Both the position numbers and the translations under genes were made by a program. From contig CAJFVV010000008.1 in NCBI GenBank assembly GCA_904420565.1, forward strand, positions 1 to 42,104: a stretch of DNA of 42,104 nucleotides, written 5' to 3'. The notes beneath the pieces were generated by a model, which saw only the letters and a list, made by a program, of their open reading frames with translations, was not told where the DNA came from and ran no database searches. The first letter of the stretch is position 1, and every line of letters begins with the position of its first letter. Below, one piece after another: positions 33,754-42,086 of the stretch. The DNA is from Candidatus Pseudoscillospira faecavium (GTDB taxonomy: Bacteria > Bacillota > Clostridia > Oscillospirales > Oscillospiraceae).

Positions 33754-35096
33754 AAAACATGTCGGTTAAACTGAAAATTACATTGTGGATCACGGTGCTG
33801 ATGGCTGCGCTGTTTGTACTGCTCCTGCTTTTTATGCTGGGAATCAGCCGCCAGGTGGTGTATCAAACGGCGATGCAAAATCTTTCGGATACGGTGCAGA
33901 ACAATGTGAGTGAAGTGACATTGACAGATGGAAAGCTGCAGCTGGGAGAAGGATTTGTCTATTATCACAGTGGTATTTCCGTTTTGGTCTACAGCCAGAA
34001 TGAAACGCTGCTTGCAGGGCAGGTCCCGGTAACTTTTGTTGCGCAGGAGCCTTTTGAAAGCGGACGGACGCGTGCTGTACTCTCAGGCAATGAATCCTAC
34101 TTGGTAATGGATTTGTGGGTGCCGGCTGGTTGGGATAGCGGTGTGTGGCTGCGGGGCGTGGTGGAAGCGCCGGATTACAGGAGCACTGTCCGGAATTTGT
34201 TGTATGTTGCGCTGTTTGCTTTGCCAATTTTCATTTTGCTCACGGCAATAGGGGGATGGATGATTGTGAAACGCACGTTCCACCCCTTGGATACCATTAC
34301 AAAAACGGCTTCCACAATCAATGAGGCCCGGGATTTGTCCGGGCGGATCGGCTTGCCGCCGGGAAAAGATGAATTTTCCCGGTTGGCTGCGGCATTTGAC
34401 GGTATGTTTGAACGATTGGAAGCGTCTTTCGAAGCAGAGCGGCAGTTTACTGCCGATGCCTCCCATGAGCTGCGCACGCCGGTGTCCATCATCAAGGGAG
34501 CGTGCGAATATGCGGAAAAATATGATGAGACCGAGGAAGAGCGCAAGGAAACGCTGGATATGATCCACCGCCAGGCGGATAAAATGTCTTCCATGATTGC
34601 TCAGCTGCTCCGTATGACGCGGCTGGAGCAGGGAACAGAAGTAGCCCGTATGGAAAAAACGGATCTTGCGCAGCTGGCGCGATCTGTTTGTGCTGAGCAG
34701 GGCTATGATGCGGAGCATGTGCATCTGGAAGCAGACAAACCTGTGATTGTGCGGGCGGATGCGGCGCTGCTGTCCAGGCTGCTGCAAAATTTAGTGGGCA
34801 ATGCCATCAAATATGGAAAACCAGGCGGGCATGTGTGGATTTCCGTGCGCTGTGCGGCGGGAGAGGCGCTTCTGTCTGTGCGGGATGACGGCATCGGCAT
34901 TGCGCCGGAGCAGCAGGAAAAAATTTGGCAGCGGTTTTATCAGGTGGATGCGTCCAGAGGTGATGAAAGCGGCGCGGGCCTGGGGCTTTCCATGGTGCAG
35001 CAGATTGCTCAGATCCATGGCGGACGGATGACGCTGGAGAGTATTTTAGGTGTGGGCAGTGATTTTACGCTGCATCTGCCTTTGGCGGAAATGTGA
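33750..35096 (+). CDS. Sensor histidine kinase (CusS/BaeS-like layout)
   Basis: 448 residues. Helix 1 (about 8-31), outer domain of about 115 residues, helix 2 (about 150-172), HAMP (173-226), HisKA with H239 (FTADASHELRTPVSIIKG), HATPase with NLVGNAIKYGKPGGHV, DDGIGIAPE and GAGLGLSMV. It overlaps the regulator stop by ATGA, so the pair is made together. A terminator follows. The PepSY proteins at 38528-40516 are possible targets, because OmpR-family sites and PepSY genes are often linked, but this is inference. Confidence 0.93.
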   Translation: MKNMSVKLKITLWITVLMAALFVLLLLFMLGISRQVVYQTAMQNLSDTVQNNVSEVTLTDGKLQLGEGFVYYHSGISVLVYSQNETLLAGQVPVTFVAQEPFESGRTRAVLSGNESYLVMDLWVPAGWDSGVWLRGVVEAPDYRSTVRNLLYVALFALPIFILLTAIGGWMIVKRTFHPLDTITKTASTINEARDLSGRIGLPPGKDEFSRLAAAFDGMFERLEASFEAERQFTADASHELRTPVSIIKGACEYAEKYDETEEERKETLDMIHRQADKMSSMIAQLLRMTRLEQGTEVARMEKTDLAQLARSVCAEQGYDAEHVHLEADKPVIVRADAALLSRLLQNLVGNAIKYGKPGGHVWISVRCAAGEALLSVRDDGIGIAPEQQEKIWQRFYQVDASRGDESGAGLGLSMVQQIAQIHGGRMTLESILGVGSDFTLHLPLAEM

Positions 35097-35107
35097 AGAA
35101 ACGTGTG

Positions 35108-35152
35108 AAAAGCAGGGCAGTACCGAATCAGCAGAGTCTGCCTTGCTTTTTT
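35108..35152 (+). terminator. Terminator of the 33064-35096 pair
   Basis: AAAAGCAGGGCAG (35108-35120) pairs with CTGCCTTGCTTTT (35138-35150), one mismatch, 17-nt loop, ending in six T. Confidence 0.8.
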
Positions 35153-35295
35153 CGCAGATGGAGAGGCGGCGTATTTGCAGGTCGATCCATTTGGCGCGGT
35201 TTTTACGACATTTAGCAGCGGAAAATACCCATATGCATGCAGAAATGATAAGCTGAAAAAATGAGAATACGGCTGCGGCCGATGGGGGGAAGAGC

Positions 35296-36003
35296 ATGCG
35301 CATTGCAATTTGTGATGATGACGCAGGCATCGTGGCGGCGGTGCGGACTTTTTTGGAAACAACCTACCGTCAGCTTGGCTGGGTGATTGATTCCTATCAT
35401 GCAGGAGAAGCGCTGCTGAAAGCGATATCCGGCAGTGGGCGAAATTATGACCTGATATTGTTGGACATTGAAATGAAGGGTATCAATGGAATCGAGACGG
35501 CCAAAAGCGTCCGGGCGCTGAGCCCGGAGAGTTGTGTGGTGTTTATTACGTCCCACGAGGAGTTTGCTTTGACGGGCTACGAGGTATCTGCTTTTCGCTT
35601 TTTGACCAAACCGATTCGCCAGGATAAGCTGATGGAAGCGGTGGAAGCGGTAAAGGAGGCGCGCTTTGCCCGAAGGGAGCTGCTGATTCCCTGGGAGGGA
35701 GAAACAACACGGGTTGCTGTACCGGATATTTTATATGTGGAAGCGCAGAATCAAACGGTGCGTTTGGTATTGAAGCAGCGGACACTTTGGCACAGGGCAA
35801 CCATTGATTCTTATGCCCGGCAGCTGAGCGGTGATGATTTTTACCGGGTGCATCGCAGCTATCTGGTAAACTTGAATGCTGTTGCTTTTATGGGGAAGCA
35901 GGAACTGCGCATGGCCAATGGCGATCTTGTACCCATGAGCCGGCTGCGCAGCAAAGAGTTTGCAGAAGCATTCCGTGCCTATATCAAACGGACGGCGAGG
36001 TGA
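35296..36003 (+). CDS. LytTR-family response regulator (AgrA-like)
   Basis: 235 residues. Receiver with D7-D8-D9, D57 (LILLDIEMKGINGIE) and TKPIRQDKL; C-terminal LytTR DNA-binding domain (about 130-232) with ILYVEAQNQTVRL, FYRVHRSYLVNLNAV and PMSRLRSKEF. Such regulators work with GHKL kinases, often in peptide quorum sensing or bacteriocin control. ATG 35296 follows GGGGGGAAG. It is 9 nt before the kinase gene. No agrB- or agrD-like gene is nearby. Confidence 0.94.
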   Translation: MRIAICDDDAGIVAAVRTFLETTYRQLGWVIDSYHAGEALLKAISGSGRNYDLILLDIEMKGINGIETAKSVRALSPESCVVFITSHEEFALTGYEVSAFRFLTKPIRQDKLMEAVEAVKEARFARRELLIPWEGETTRVAVPDILYVEAQNQTVRLVLKQRTLWHRATIDSYARQLSGDDFYRVHRSYLVNLNAVAFMGKQELRMANGDLVPMSRLRSKEFAEAFRAYIKRTAR

Positions 36004-36012
36004 TGAAAAAGC

Positions 36013-37320
36013 ATGGAATTTGGCCTGTTTATTTGGAAACTGCTGCTTGTACCGCTGGACCTGTTTGCCTTCACAATGCTGACATCCTGGGTGACGGGAC
36101 GTTTTGACTGGGAGCGAAAGCAGGTGCTGCTGGGGATGGGAGCCCTCCTTTTGCAAGCAGGCGCCCTGTTCACACGCAGCGATGAATTTTCCCTTTGTGT
36201 GACCTTCGGATATGTGTTTTTGTCCATATGCCTGAAAACCCATCGCGGGCGGCTGCGCGCGTTTGGAAACACGCTGGTTTTAATCTTTTTGTTTGTTTGC
36301 CCCCTCAATACGGTGTTTTTTGTTTTAGAGGTGTGCGGCGTTGCGGCTTACACCGGAGAAGGTGATTTTTTGCTCTGGGGCGCCGGTGCGCTTCTGGATA
36401 TTTTAATCGCTGCTTTTGTGTGGCGTATGCGGCATTATCGCAGTGATGTGCTCCTGCGCTTCAGCAAGGGGGAAGTGGCACTCATTGTCCTGATCTTTTT
36501 CCTGACGATTCTGCTGGGGGTAAGCCTTGACCCTGCCACCGGCGTTCTTTCGGAAGAGGCGCTGGAAGCGCCGTCTGCCCGCTTTTTCCTGGGTGTGATT
36601 GCGGTGACAACAGTGCTGGTCAATGGATTGTTTTTGCTGATGATGTGGAAAAATAAAACTTCGGATTACTATCGCTATCTGAATTTGGAGCACCGGCAAT
36701 ATATTGAAAATGAACTGCGCTATTTTGAGGTCTATAAAAGCGCACAGACCGATCTGCGCGCTTTTCGCCACGATATGAAGCACCACATCAGTTACCTGCA
36801 GCAGCTTTGTGATGGCGGCGATTTGGATAAGATCCGCGCATATGTCCGGGAACTGGACGGCAATTGGGAGCATGCTGCGCAGTCCTTGCACCACACTGGG
36901 GACGACACAGTGGATTCGATTTTCAACGCCAAAGCCTGGCTGATGAGAAAAGAAAATATCCGATTTGTGCTTTCCGGCGCGTTTGCAGGGAAGCTGTCGA
37001 TTTCTCCCTTTGATCTGTGCGCCATTTTTTCCAATGCGCTGGACAACGCTGTGCAGGCGGTGCGCAGAGTGGATGGGGACCGGTTTGTCGCCGTGACAAT
37101 TTGCAGGAGCGATTATTATTATATGGTGTCCATAGAAAACCCGCTTGGCACGGCAGAAGAGCATAGGACAGGAAAGGAAGCGCGGGATCACGGCTTCGGC
37201 CTTTCCAGTATCCGGGAAAAGGCGGAGCGCAATGGCGGTGATATTCGCATCCAAAAGGGCGGCGGCCGGTTTTTGCTGGAAATTTATCTGCCGGTTGCGC
37301 CATTCACACCGAAAAACTGA
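36013..37320 (+). CDS. GHKL sensor kinase (AgrC-like)
   Basis: 435 residues. Six to seven membrane helices fill 1-210, the typical AgrC-type sensor. The cytoplasmic part has phospho-acceptor H253 in FRHDMKHHISYLQQL, an N-box IFSNALDNAVQAV and a G-box HGFGLSSIREKAERNGG. This is the GHKL_5 kind of ATPase paired with LytTR regulators. ATG 36013 follows GAGGTGATG by 8 nt. The ligand is unknown. A clean terminator follows, then a CPBP protease gene that might process a peptide signal. Confidence 0.93.
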   Translation: MEFGLFIWKLLLVPLDLFAFTMLTSWVTGRFDWERKQVLLGMGALLLQAGALFTRSDEFSLCVTFGYVFLSICLKTHRGRLRAFGNTLVLIFLFVCPLNTVFFVLEVCGVAAYTGEGDFLLWGAGALLDILIAAFVWRMRHYRSDVLLRFSKGEVALIVLIFFLTILLGVSLDPATGVLSEEALEAPSARFFLGVIAVTTVLVNGLFLLMMWKNKTSDYYRYLNLEHRQYIENELRYFEVYKSAQTDLRAFRHDMKHHISYLQQLCDGGDLDKIRAYVRELDGNWEHAAQSLHHTGDDTVDSIFNAKAWLMRKENIRFVLSGAFAGKLSISPFDLCAIFSNALDNAVQAVRRVDGDRFVAVTICRSDYYYMVSIENPLGTAEEHRTGKEARDHGFGLSSIREKAERNGGDIRIQKGGGRFLLEIYLPVAPFTPKN

Positions 37321-37325
37321 CATTT

Positions 37326-37357
37326 GGCGGCATGAATTTTCCATGCCGCCTTTTTTT
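37326..37357 (+). terminator. Terminator of the LytTR/GHKL pair
   Basis: GGCGGCATG (37326-37334) pairs perfectly with CATGCCGCC (37342-37350), then seven T. Confidence 0.93.
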
Positions 37358-37395
37358 CTGGTATAAAAAAACTATCCAAAGGAGGTTGTTCTTTT

Positions 37396-38364
37396 ATGTT
37401 TTCTCAAAAAGATCGGGAGCTGCGAAAAGCAGTGAACCGGCAAAGCCGGTTTATTTTGATTTATACGCTGCTGTTCCTGTTTGGAACAGTCCTTGGCATG
37501 TTTATCCTGAATTGGAATGTCATTTGGTCGCAAAATGCTCCAACAGATGAAGTGATGAACCTTCTGTTTAATCAGCAGAGCGGTGCGCTGGGCCTGATCG
37601 CCCTGGCGGTCGGTATGCTGTTTGTGTTGCTCAAACGGCGTAAGAAGCTGTTTCAGGTGGATTTGCGTGCTGCACCGGAGGCACCGAAAAAAACCATGTC
37701 TGCTCGGGTGTTCCTTTCCTGTATTGTACTTCTTTTCAGCGCGCAGCTGCTCTATGTCCTGGTGGATCTTGGCGTGCGTGCGGCAGCGCAGCAGCTTGGT
37801 TACACCATGTTTTCGGCAATGGACTCTTTGGATGCGGCAGAAACGACGGGGGCTATGCTGCTGTATGCCGGATTTTTAGGGCCGGTGGTGGAAGAAATTT
37901 TATTCCGCGGCACCATTCTGCGGGGACTGGAGCAATATGGAAAGCTGTTTGCCATCGGCACCTCGGCGATATTGTTTGGGCTGTTCCATGGTGATTTTGT
38001 GCAGGGAATTTTTGCAATGGCCTGTGGATTGGTGTTTGGTTATCTGGCGCTGGAGTATTCCATCCGGTGGGCCATTGCACTGCATGTTTTCAATAATTTC
38101 CTGCTATCCATCGTGCTGGATGGATGCTTGGATTTGCTGCCCGGCCAGCTGCAGGGACCGGTGCAAACGGTATTGATTGTCGGCATTGGCGCTGTGGGCG
38201 GCCTTTGGGTTTTGCTGCGGCACCGCAGGGCACTGGCAGAATATTGCCGCACAAACAAGCTGCCGCGGCGCACTTATCTTGTAGGCTGGACATCCGTGTG
38301 GTTTTTGCTTTTCCTGGTGCTTCAAGTCGCTTCAGCATGCTCAAGTTTTACAAGAATTTCTTAA
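37396..38364 (+). CDS. CPBP-family glutamic intramembrane protease
   Basis: 322 residues, about eight membrane helices. The CPBP (Abi/Rce1-like) active motifs are present: E166-E167 in PVVEEILFRGTILRGLE, H198 in LFGLFHGDFVQG, and H230 with N233/N234 in ALHVFNNF. Family members process prenylated proteins, bacteriocin precursors or signal peptides, or have unknown roles. AAAGGAGG precedes ATG 37396. It has its own terminator. The neighbouring AgrC/AgrA-like pair suggests, without proof, a role in peptide maturation. Confidence 0.9.
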   Translation: MFSQKDRELRKAVNRQSRFILIYTLLFLFGTVLGMFILNWNVIWSQNAPTDEVMNLLFNQQSGALGLIALAVGMLFVLLKRRKKLFQVDLRAAPEAPKKTMSARVFLSCIVLLFSAQLLYVLVDLGVRAAAQQLGYTMFSAMDSLDAAETTGAMLLYAGFLGPVVEEILFRGTILRGLEQYGKLFAIGTSAILFGLFHGDFVQGIFAMACGLVFGYLALEYSIRWAIALHVFNNFLLSIVLDGCLDLLPGQLQGPVQTVLIVGIGAVGGLWVLLRHRRALAEYCRTNKLPRRTYLVGWTSVWFLLFLVLQVASACSSFTRIS

Positions 38365-38382
38365 AAAATGTCATCGGGCATC

Positions 38383-38424
38383 AAACAGGAAACGGCGTGT
38401 GAATACACGCCGTTTCTTGTTTTT
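38383..38424 (+). terminator. Terminator of the CPBP gene
   Basis: AAACAGGAAACGGCGTGT (38383-38400) pairs with ACACGCCGTTTCTTGTTT (38405-38422), one G-T pair, loop GAAT, T tail. Confidence 0.92.
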
Positions 38425-38450
38425 GAAAAATTTAGAAAATATTTTCAAAA

Positions 38451-38467
38451 TTTCATGTAGGTTTCAT
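38451..38467 (+). promoter_or_regulatory. Putative regulator repeat before the PepSY lipoprotein
   Basis: TTTCAT (38451-38456), five bases, TTTCAT (38462-38467): an exact 11-bp-period repeat of the type bound by OmpR-family regulators. The palindrome GAAAATATTTTC lies just upstream. The adjacent two-component systems are candidates for binding. Confidence 0.45.
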
Positions 38468-38527
38468 ATTGACCCTTTATGATGATGCCAGAACAAAAAA
38501 GCACAACACAAAAAGGAGGCATCTGTT

Positions 38528-39406
38528 ATGAAAAAGAGACTTTGGATTCCTGTATTGGGATTGACGGCGGTCATGACGCTCGGCGGCTGTGCTCAGCAGC
38601 AAAGCCAGCTGGAGTATATCGGAGAAGAGAGAGCCCAGGCCCTGGCACTGGAAGCTTCCGGTATTTCGGATGATACGGCAGCGGTGTTCACCGCATCCAG
38701 TCTGGATAACCGGGACGGTGTGGATTACTATCGCATTGATTTCACGGCGGCCGGCGCGGCTTATCAGTGCGATGTGGATGCACTGACGGGTACCATTATT
38801 GAGCTGCGGGAAGTGGGCTCTGCGGAAGATGATGATGCTGCACAGCCCCAGGCAGTCAATACGGACAACAATTCTGGAAATACTGCAGAGAACACGACGG
38901 GATCGAGTGGTACGCAGCAGAACAGCGGAACAAACACCGCTTCCGGAGAAGTCATTGGTGAGACGGCAGCAAAGGAAAAGGCTTTGGCCCATGCCGGGCT
39001 GAGCAGCGGGGACGTTACCTTTGTCAAAGTGCAGCTCGACCGGGATGATGGACGGCGTGTCTACGATGTGGAATTTTATACCAGCGATTATCAGGAATAC
39101 GATTATGAAGTAGATGCGGCTACAGGTAAAATCCTCAGCTATGACTATGATGCGGAACACTATACACCGCCTGCGTCCAGCAATGGGAACCAGAATGCCA
39201 TTTCCGAGGCAAAAGCCAAGGAGATTGCCCTGGGGCAGGTGCCTGGTGCCGCCGTCAGCAACATCCGGGAGTTTGAAACGGATTATGACGATGGCCGCCT
39301 GGAATATGAAGGCAAAATCATATATGGCAATATGGAATATGAATTCACCATTGACGGCTATTCCGGTGCGATTCGTGAATGGGATGCGGAGCCGTTGGAT
39401 GATTAA
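38528..39406 (+). CDS. Lipoprotein with three PepSY domains
   Basis: 292 residues. A lipoprotein signal ends in lipobox LGGC with C21 as the lipidated residue. PepSY 1 (about 30-95) is followed by an Asn/Thr/Gly-rich linker (about 96-140), PepSY 2 (141-211) and PepSY 3 (about 224-290). PepSY domains are small, acidic, and thought to inhibit proteases or bind cell-surface ligands. PepSY 2 is nearly the same as the first PepSY of the next protein (GLSS-x2-VTFVKVQL, YDYDAE). AAAGGAGG stands 8 nt before ATG. It should sit on the outer face of the membrane. Confidence 0.9.
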   Translation: MKKRLWIPVLGLTAVMTLGGCAQQQSQLEYIGEERAQALALEASGISDDTAAVFTASSLDNRDGVDYYRIDFTAAGAAYQCDVDALTGTIIELREVGSAEDDDAAQPQAVNTDNNSGNTAENTTGSSGTQQNSGTNTASGEVIGETAAKEKALAHAGLSSGDVTFVKVQLDRDDGRRVYDVEFYTSDYQEYDYEVDAATGKILSYDYDAEHYTPPASSNGNQNAISEAKAKEIALGQVPGAAVSNIREFETDYDDGRLEYEGKIIYGNMEYEFTIDGYSGAIREWDAEPLDD

Positions 39407-39439
39407 TGACCGAAGCGTTATGAAAAGGAGGAAAAATTG

Positions 39440-40516
39440 ATGAAAAAAGAAGTGAAAAGCAGAATTGGCGCGCGCCTGGGTGCCGCGGTGCTGAGTGTTG
39501 CATTGATGCTGGGCCTGATGATAGTGCCCGCCGGTGCAGTGGGAGCCATTTCGGTTACGGCGACTTTGAGTCCGCAAATGACCATTGTGGTGGATGGAAA
39601 AGTACAGACCTTTTACAATGTTCAGGGAGAAGAAGTGCATCCTGTTGCCTATAACGGCACAACCTATCTGCCCGTGCGTGCCATCGGTGAACTGATGGAT
39701 AAAAATGTCAACTGGGATCAGTCTGCTCTGACCATTACTTTGGCAGGTGAGCGCACCACAGGCACAGTGGCTGGAACACCGGATTCTGCTGCGCAGACCC
39801 GGACGATTTCCGCGCAGCTTCGTCAGGATTTCACGATTGTAGTAGATGGTCAGGTGCGCAGCTTCCAGGATGTCAACGGCAATGCCGTGTATCCGCTGCT
39901 GTATGACGGAACAACCTACCTGCCTGTGCGTGCCATCGGCGAACTGATGGGCAAAGATGTTTCCTGGAACGGCGCATCTCAAACCGTTACGCTGAGCGGC
40001 AAAACATCGGGGGACAGCCTGGTTACCGATGCGGACAGCTTTGAAAACAGCGGCAGCGGCCAATATATCGGAGAGAGCCGCGCCAAAGAGATTGCGCTCA
40101 ACCACGCCGGTCTGAGCAGCAGTGCAGTCACCTTTGTCAAGGTGCAGCTGAGCCGCGACGATGGCCGCTGGGAATATGAGGTGGAATTTTACACCAAGGA
40201 TTATCGGGAATATGACTATGAGATTGACGCCGTCAGCGGCACCGTGCTCAGCTATGACTATGATGCGGAGGACTACCGGCCTTCCGGTGACAACACAGGC
40301 AGCTATATCGGCGTAGAAAAGGCAAAGAGCATTGCTCTGGAGCGTGCAGGTGTGTCCTCGGCCCAGGCATCTTTCAAAAAAGCTCAGCTGGATTGGGACG
40401 ATGGAAGAGCCCACTATGAGATCGAATTCATTGCAGGCAATTACAGCTATGAATTTGAGATTGACGCACAAAGCGGAACGATTTTGGATTATGAACGGGA
40501 TTCCCGTTGGGATTGA
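39440..40516 (+). CDS. Secreted protein with two amine-oxidase-stalk-like and two PepSY domains
   Basis: 358 residues. A signal peptide (about 1-36, ending PAGAVGA) precedes two copies of the copper-amine-oxidase N-terminal-like domain (about 37-102 and 122-187, both with GTTYLPVRAIGELM), then two PepSY domains (209-278 and 289-355). The stalk-like domain in Clostridia is a common surface module with no catalytic role. AAAAGGAGG stands 8 nt before ATG 39440; TTG 39437 is less likely. It follows the lipoprotein by 33 nt and is probably in its operon. Confidence 0.9.
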   Translation: MKKEVKSRIGARLGAAVLSVALMLGLMIVPAGAVGAISVTATLSPQMTIVVDGKVQTFYNVQGEEVHPVAYNGTTYLPVRAIGELMDKNVNWDQSALTITLAGERTTGTVAGTPDSAAQTRTISAQLRQDFTIVVDGQVRSFQDVNGNAVYPLLYDGTTYLPVRAIGELMGKDVSWNGASQTVTLSGKTSGDSLVTDADSFENSGSGQYIGESRAKEIALNHAGLSSSAVTFVKVQLSRDDGRWEYEVEFYTKDYREYDYEIDAVSGTVLSYDYDAEDYRPSGDNTGSYIGVEKAKSIALERAGVSSAQASFKKAQLDWDDGRAHYEIEFIAGNYSYEFEIDAQSGTILDYERDSRWD

Positions 40517-40552
40517 GTGTGCAACAGGTTAGAACCATGATTGGATTTACGT

Positions 40553-40596
40553 CAGCAAAGCGCCGCCCTTTCACAAGAAGGGGCGGCGCTTTGCTG
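40553..40596. terminator. Long GC-rich hairpin after the PepSY genes
   Basis: CAGCAAAGCGCCGCCC (40553-40568) and GGGCGGCGCTTTGCTG (40581-40596) pair perfectly over 16 bp. No T-run on either side, so it is a terminator of unusual form or an mRNA end structure. Confidence 0.55.
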
Positions 40597-40660
40597 CATA
40601 AAAAACACACCTTGCGCACCGCTGAGAGGATTCTATCCCGCAAAAATTTTCAGCAGGCAG

Positions 40661-40689
40661 TTGCGCTGTGCTGTATTTGGGTATAGGAT
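40661..40689 (+). promoter_or_regulatory. Possible promoter of the GH13 gene
   Basis: TTGCGC (40661-40666), 17-bp spacer, TAGGAT (40684-40689), 34 nt before the start codon. Both boxes are imperfect. Confidence 0.4.
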
Positions 40690-40722
40690 AGACAGCAGAA
40701 ATGCAAAAAGGAGAGGTGCGGC

Positions 40723-42033
40723 ATGTGGGCCTATGAAAGTGTGTTTTATCAAATATATCCCTTGGGATTTTGCGGCGCGCCCTTTGAAAATGACGGCATC
40801 CAGGAACACCGGATCCTGAAGGTTTTGGAGTGGACAGAACATTTGCAGCGCCTGGGGGTAAACGCCATATATTTTTCGCCGGTCTTTGAATCTGATACCC
40901 ACGGCTATAATACCCGGGATTTTGGAAAAATCGATGTGCGCCTGGGCACAACAGAAGATTTTCAGCGTGTGTGCACCACGCTGCATGCGGCGGGCATCCG
41001 CGTGGTGCTCGATGGCGTATTCAACCATGTGGGGCGCGGGTTCTGGGCCTTTCAGGATGTGCTGGCCAATCGGGAGCGTTCGCCCTATCTCGACTGGTTT
41101 CACATTGATCTGGGCGGCGACTCCTGCTATCATGACGGACTGTGGTATGAAGGCTGGGAGGGCAACTACGATCTGGTGAAACTCAACCTGCGCAATGAAG
41201 CGGTTGTGGAGCATTTGCTGCAAAATGTGCGCGGCTGGGTGGAGCAATTTGACATCGATGGGCTGCGGCTGGACGTGGCTTATTGCCTTGAGCATGATTT
41301 TATCCGCCGCCTGCGTGCGTTCTGCGATGGACTAAAGAATGATTTTTTCCTGGTGGGAGAGATGCTCCACGGAGATTATAACCAACTGATGCACCATGAC
41401 ATGCTGCATTCTGTGACCAATTACGAGTGCTACAAAGGTCTGTATTCCAGTTTTAACAGCATGAATTTGTTTGAAATCAACCATTCGCTGCAGAGGCAGT
41501 TTGGACCGGAGGACTGGTGCCTTTACCGTGGAAAGCATCTGCTGAGCTTCGTGGACAACCACGATGTGACCCGGGTGGCCAGTATTTTGCAGAATCCGGC
41601 GCATTTGCCGCTGATTTATGCGATGTGTTTTGGTATGCCGGGGATTCCCTGTGTCTACTACGGCAGTGAATGGGGGGCACAGGGACGCAAGGAAGAGGGC
41701 GACAATGCCCTGCGCGCCTGTTTTGATTGCCCGGAATGGAACGATCTGGCGGAGTGGATTGCCAAGCTTTCCGCTGTAAAAAAATCGGAAAAAGCGCTGA
41801 ACTGGGGCGGCTTTCGCTCAGTGGTGCTGACCAACAGACAATGCATTTTTGAGCGCCGCTGCGATGATGCATGCATTTGGGTGGCCATCAATGCAGACGG
41901 TGAGGATTACCGGGCGAATTTCAACGCACCCTGCGCAAGCGCGGTGGATTTGCTGAGCGGCAGCAGCGTTTCCTTTGACGGCGGGGCTGTGCTCCCGCCC
42001 TGCAGCGCTGCATTTTGGAAGCTGCAGCAGTGA
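40723..42033 (+). CDS. GH13 alpha-amylase-family enzyme (cyclomaltodextrinase-like), cytoplasmic
   Basis: 436 residues. The four GH13 regions are clear: I DGVFNHVG (97-104), II GLRLDVA with nucleophile D184, III VGEM with acid/base E213, IV FVDNHD with D278. The barrel begins directly at residue 7 (VFYQIYPLGF), so the N-terminal dimerising domain of classical cyclomaltodextrinases is absent, and no signal peptide is present. A short C-terminal beta domain ends the protein. Probable role: hydrolysis of imported maltodextrins or glycogen inside the cell; exact specificity cannot be read. AAAAAGGAGAGG precedes the start. Confidence 0.92.
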   Translation: MWAYESVFYQIYPLGFCGAPFENDGIQEHRILKVLEWTEHLQRLGVNAIYFSPVFESDTHGYNTRDFGKIDVRLGTTEDFQRVCTTLHAAGIRVVLDGVFNHVGRGFWAFQDVLANRERSPYLDWFHIDLGGDSCYHDGLWYEGWEGNYDLVKLNLRNEAVVEHLLQNVRGWVEQFDIDGLRLDVAYCLEHDFIRRLRAFCDGLKNDFFLVGEMLHGDYNQLMHHDMLHSVTNYECYKGLYSSFNSMNLFEINHSLQRQFGPEDWCLYRGKHLLSFVDNHDVTRVASILQNPAHLPLIYAMCFGMPGIPCVYYGSEWGAQGRKEEGDNALRACFDCPEWNDLAEWIAKLSAVKKSEKALNWGGFRSVVLTNRQCIFERRCDDACIWVAINADGEDYRANFNAPCASAVDLLSGSSVSFDGGAVLPPCSAAFWKLQQ

Positions 42034-42044
42034 TCCTAAAAAAG

Positions 42045-42086
42045 AAAAGCAGGGCGCGCGCTCCCGGGAGCGCGCGCCCTGCTTTT
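42045..42086. terminator. Perfect palindromic terminator after the GH13 gene
   Basis: 42 bases form a perfect palindrome, arms of 21 meeting at CCCGGG, with AAAAGCAGGGCG at one end and CGCCCTGCTTTT at the other. It would work in both directions, although the loop must open some central pairs. Confidence 0.85.

Noticed and set aside
35097-35295. Possible AgrD-like signal peptide gene before the LytTR/GHKL pair
   Set aside because: Short open frames exist but none has a good ribosome site or an AgrD-like amphipathic start and acidic tail.
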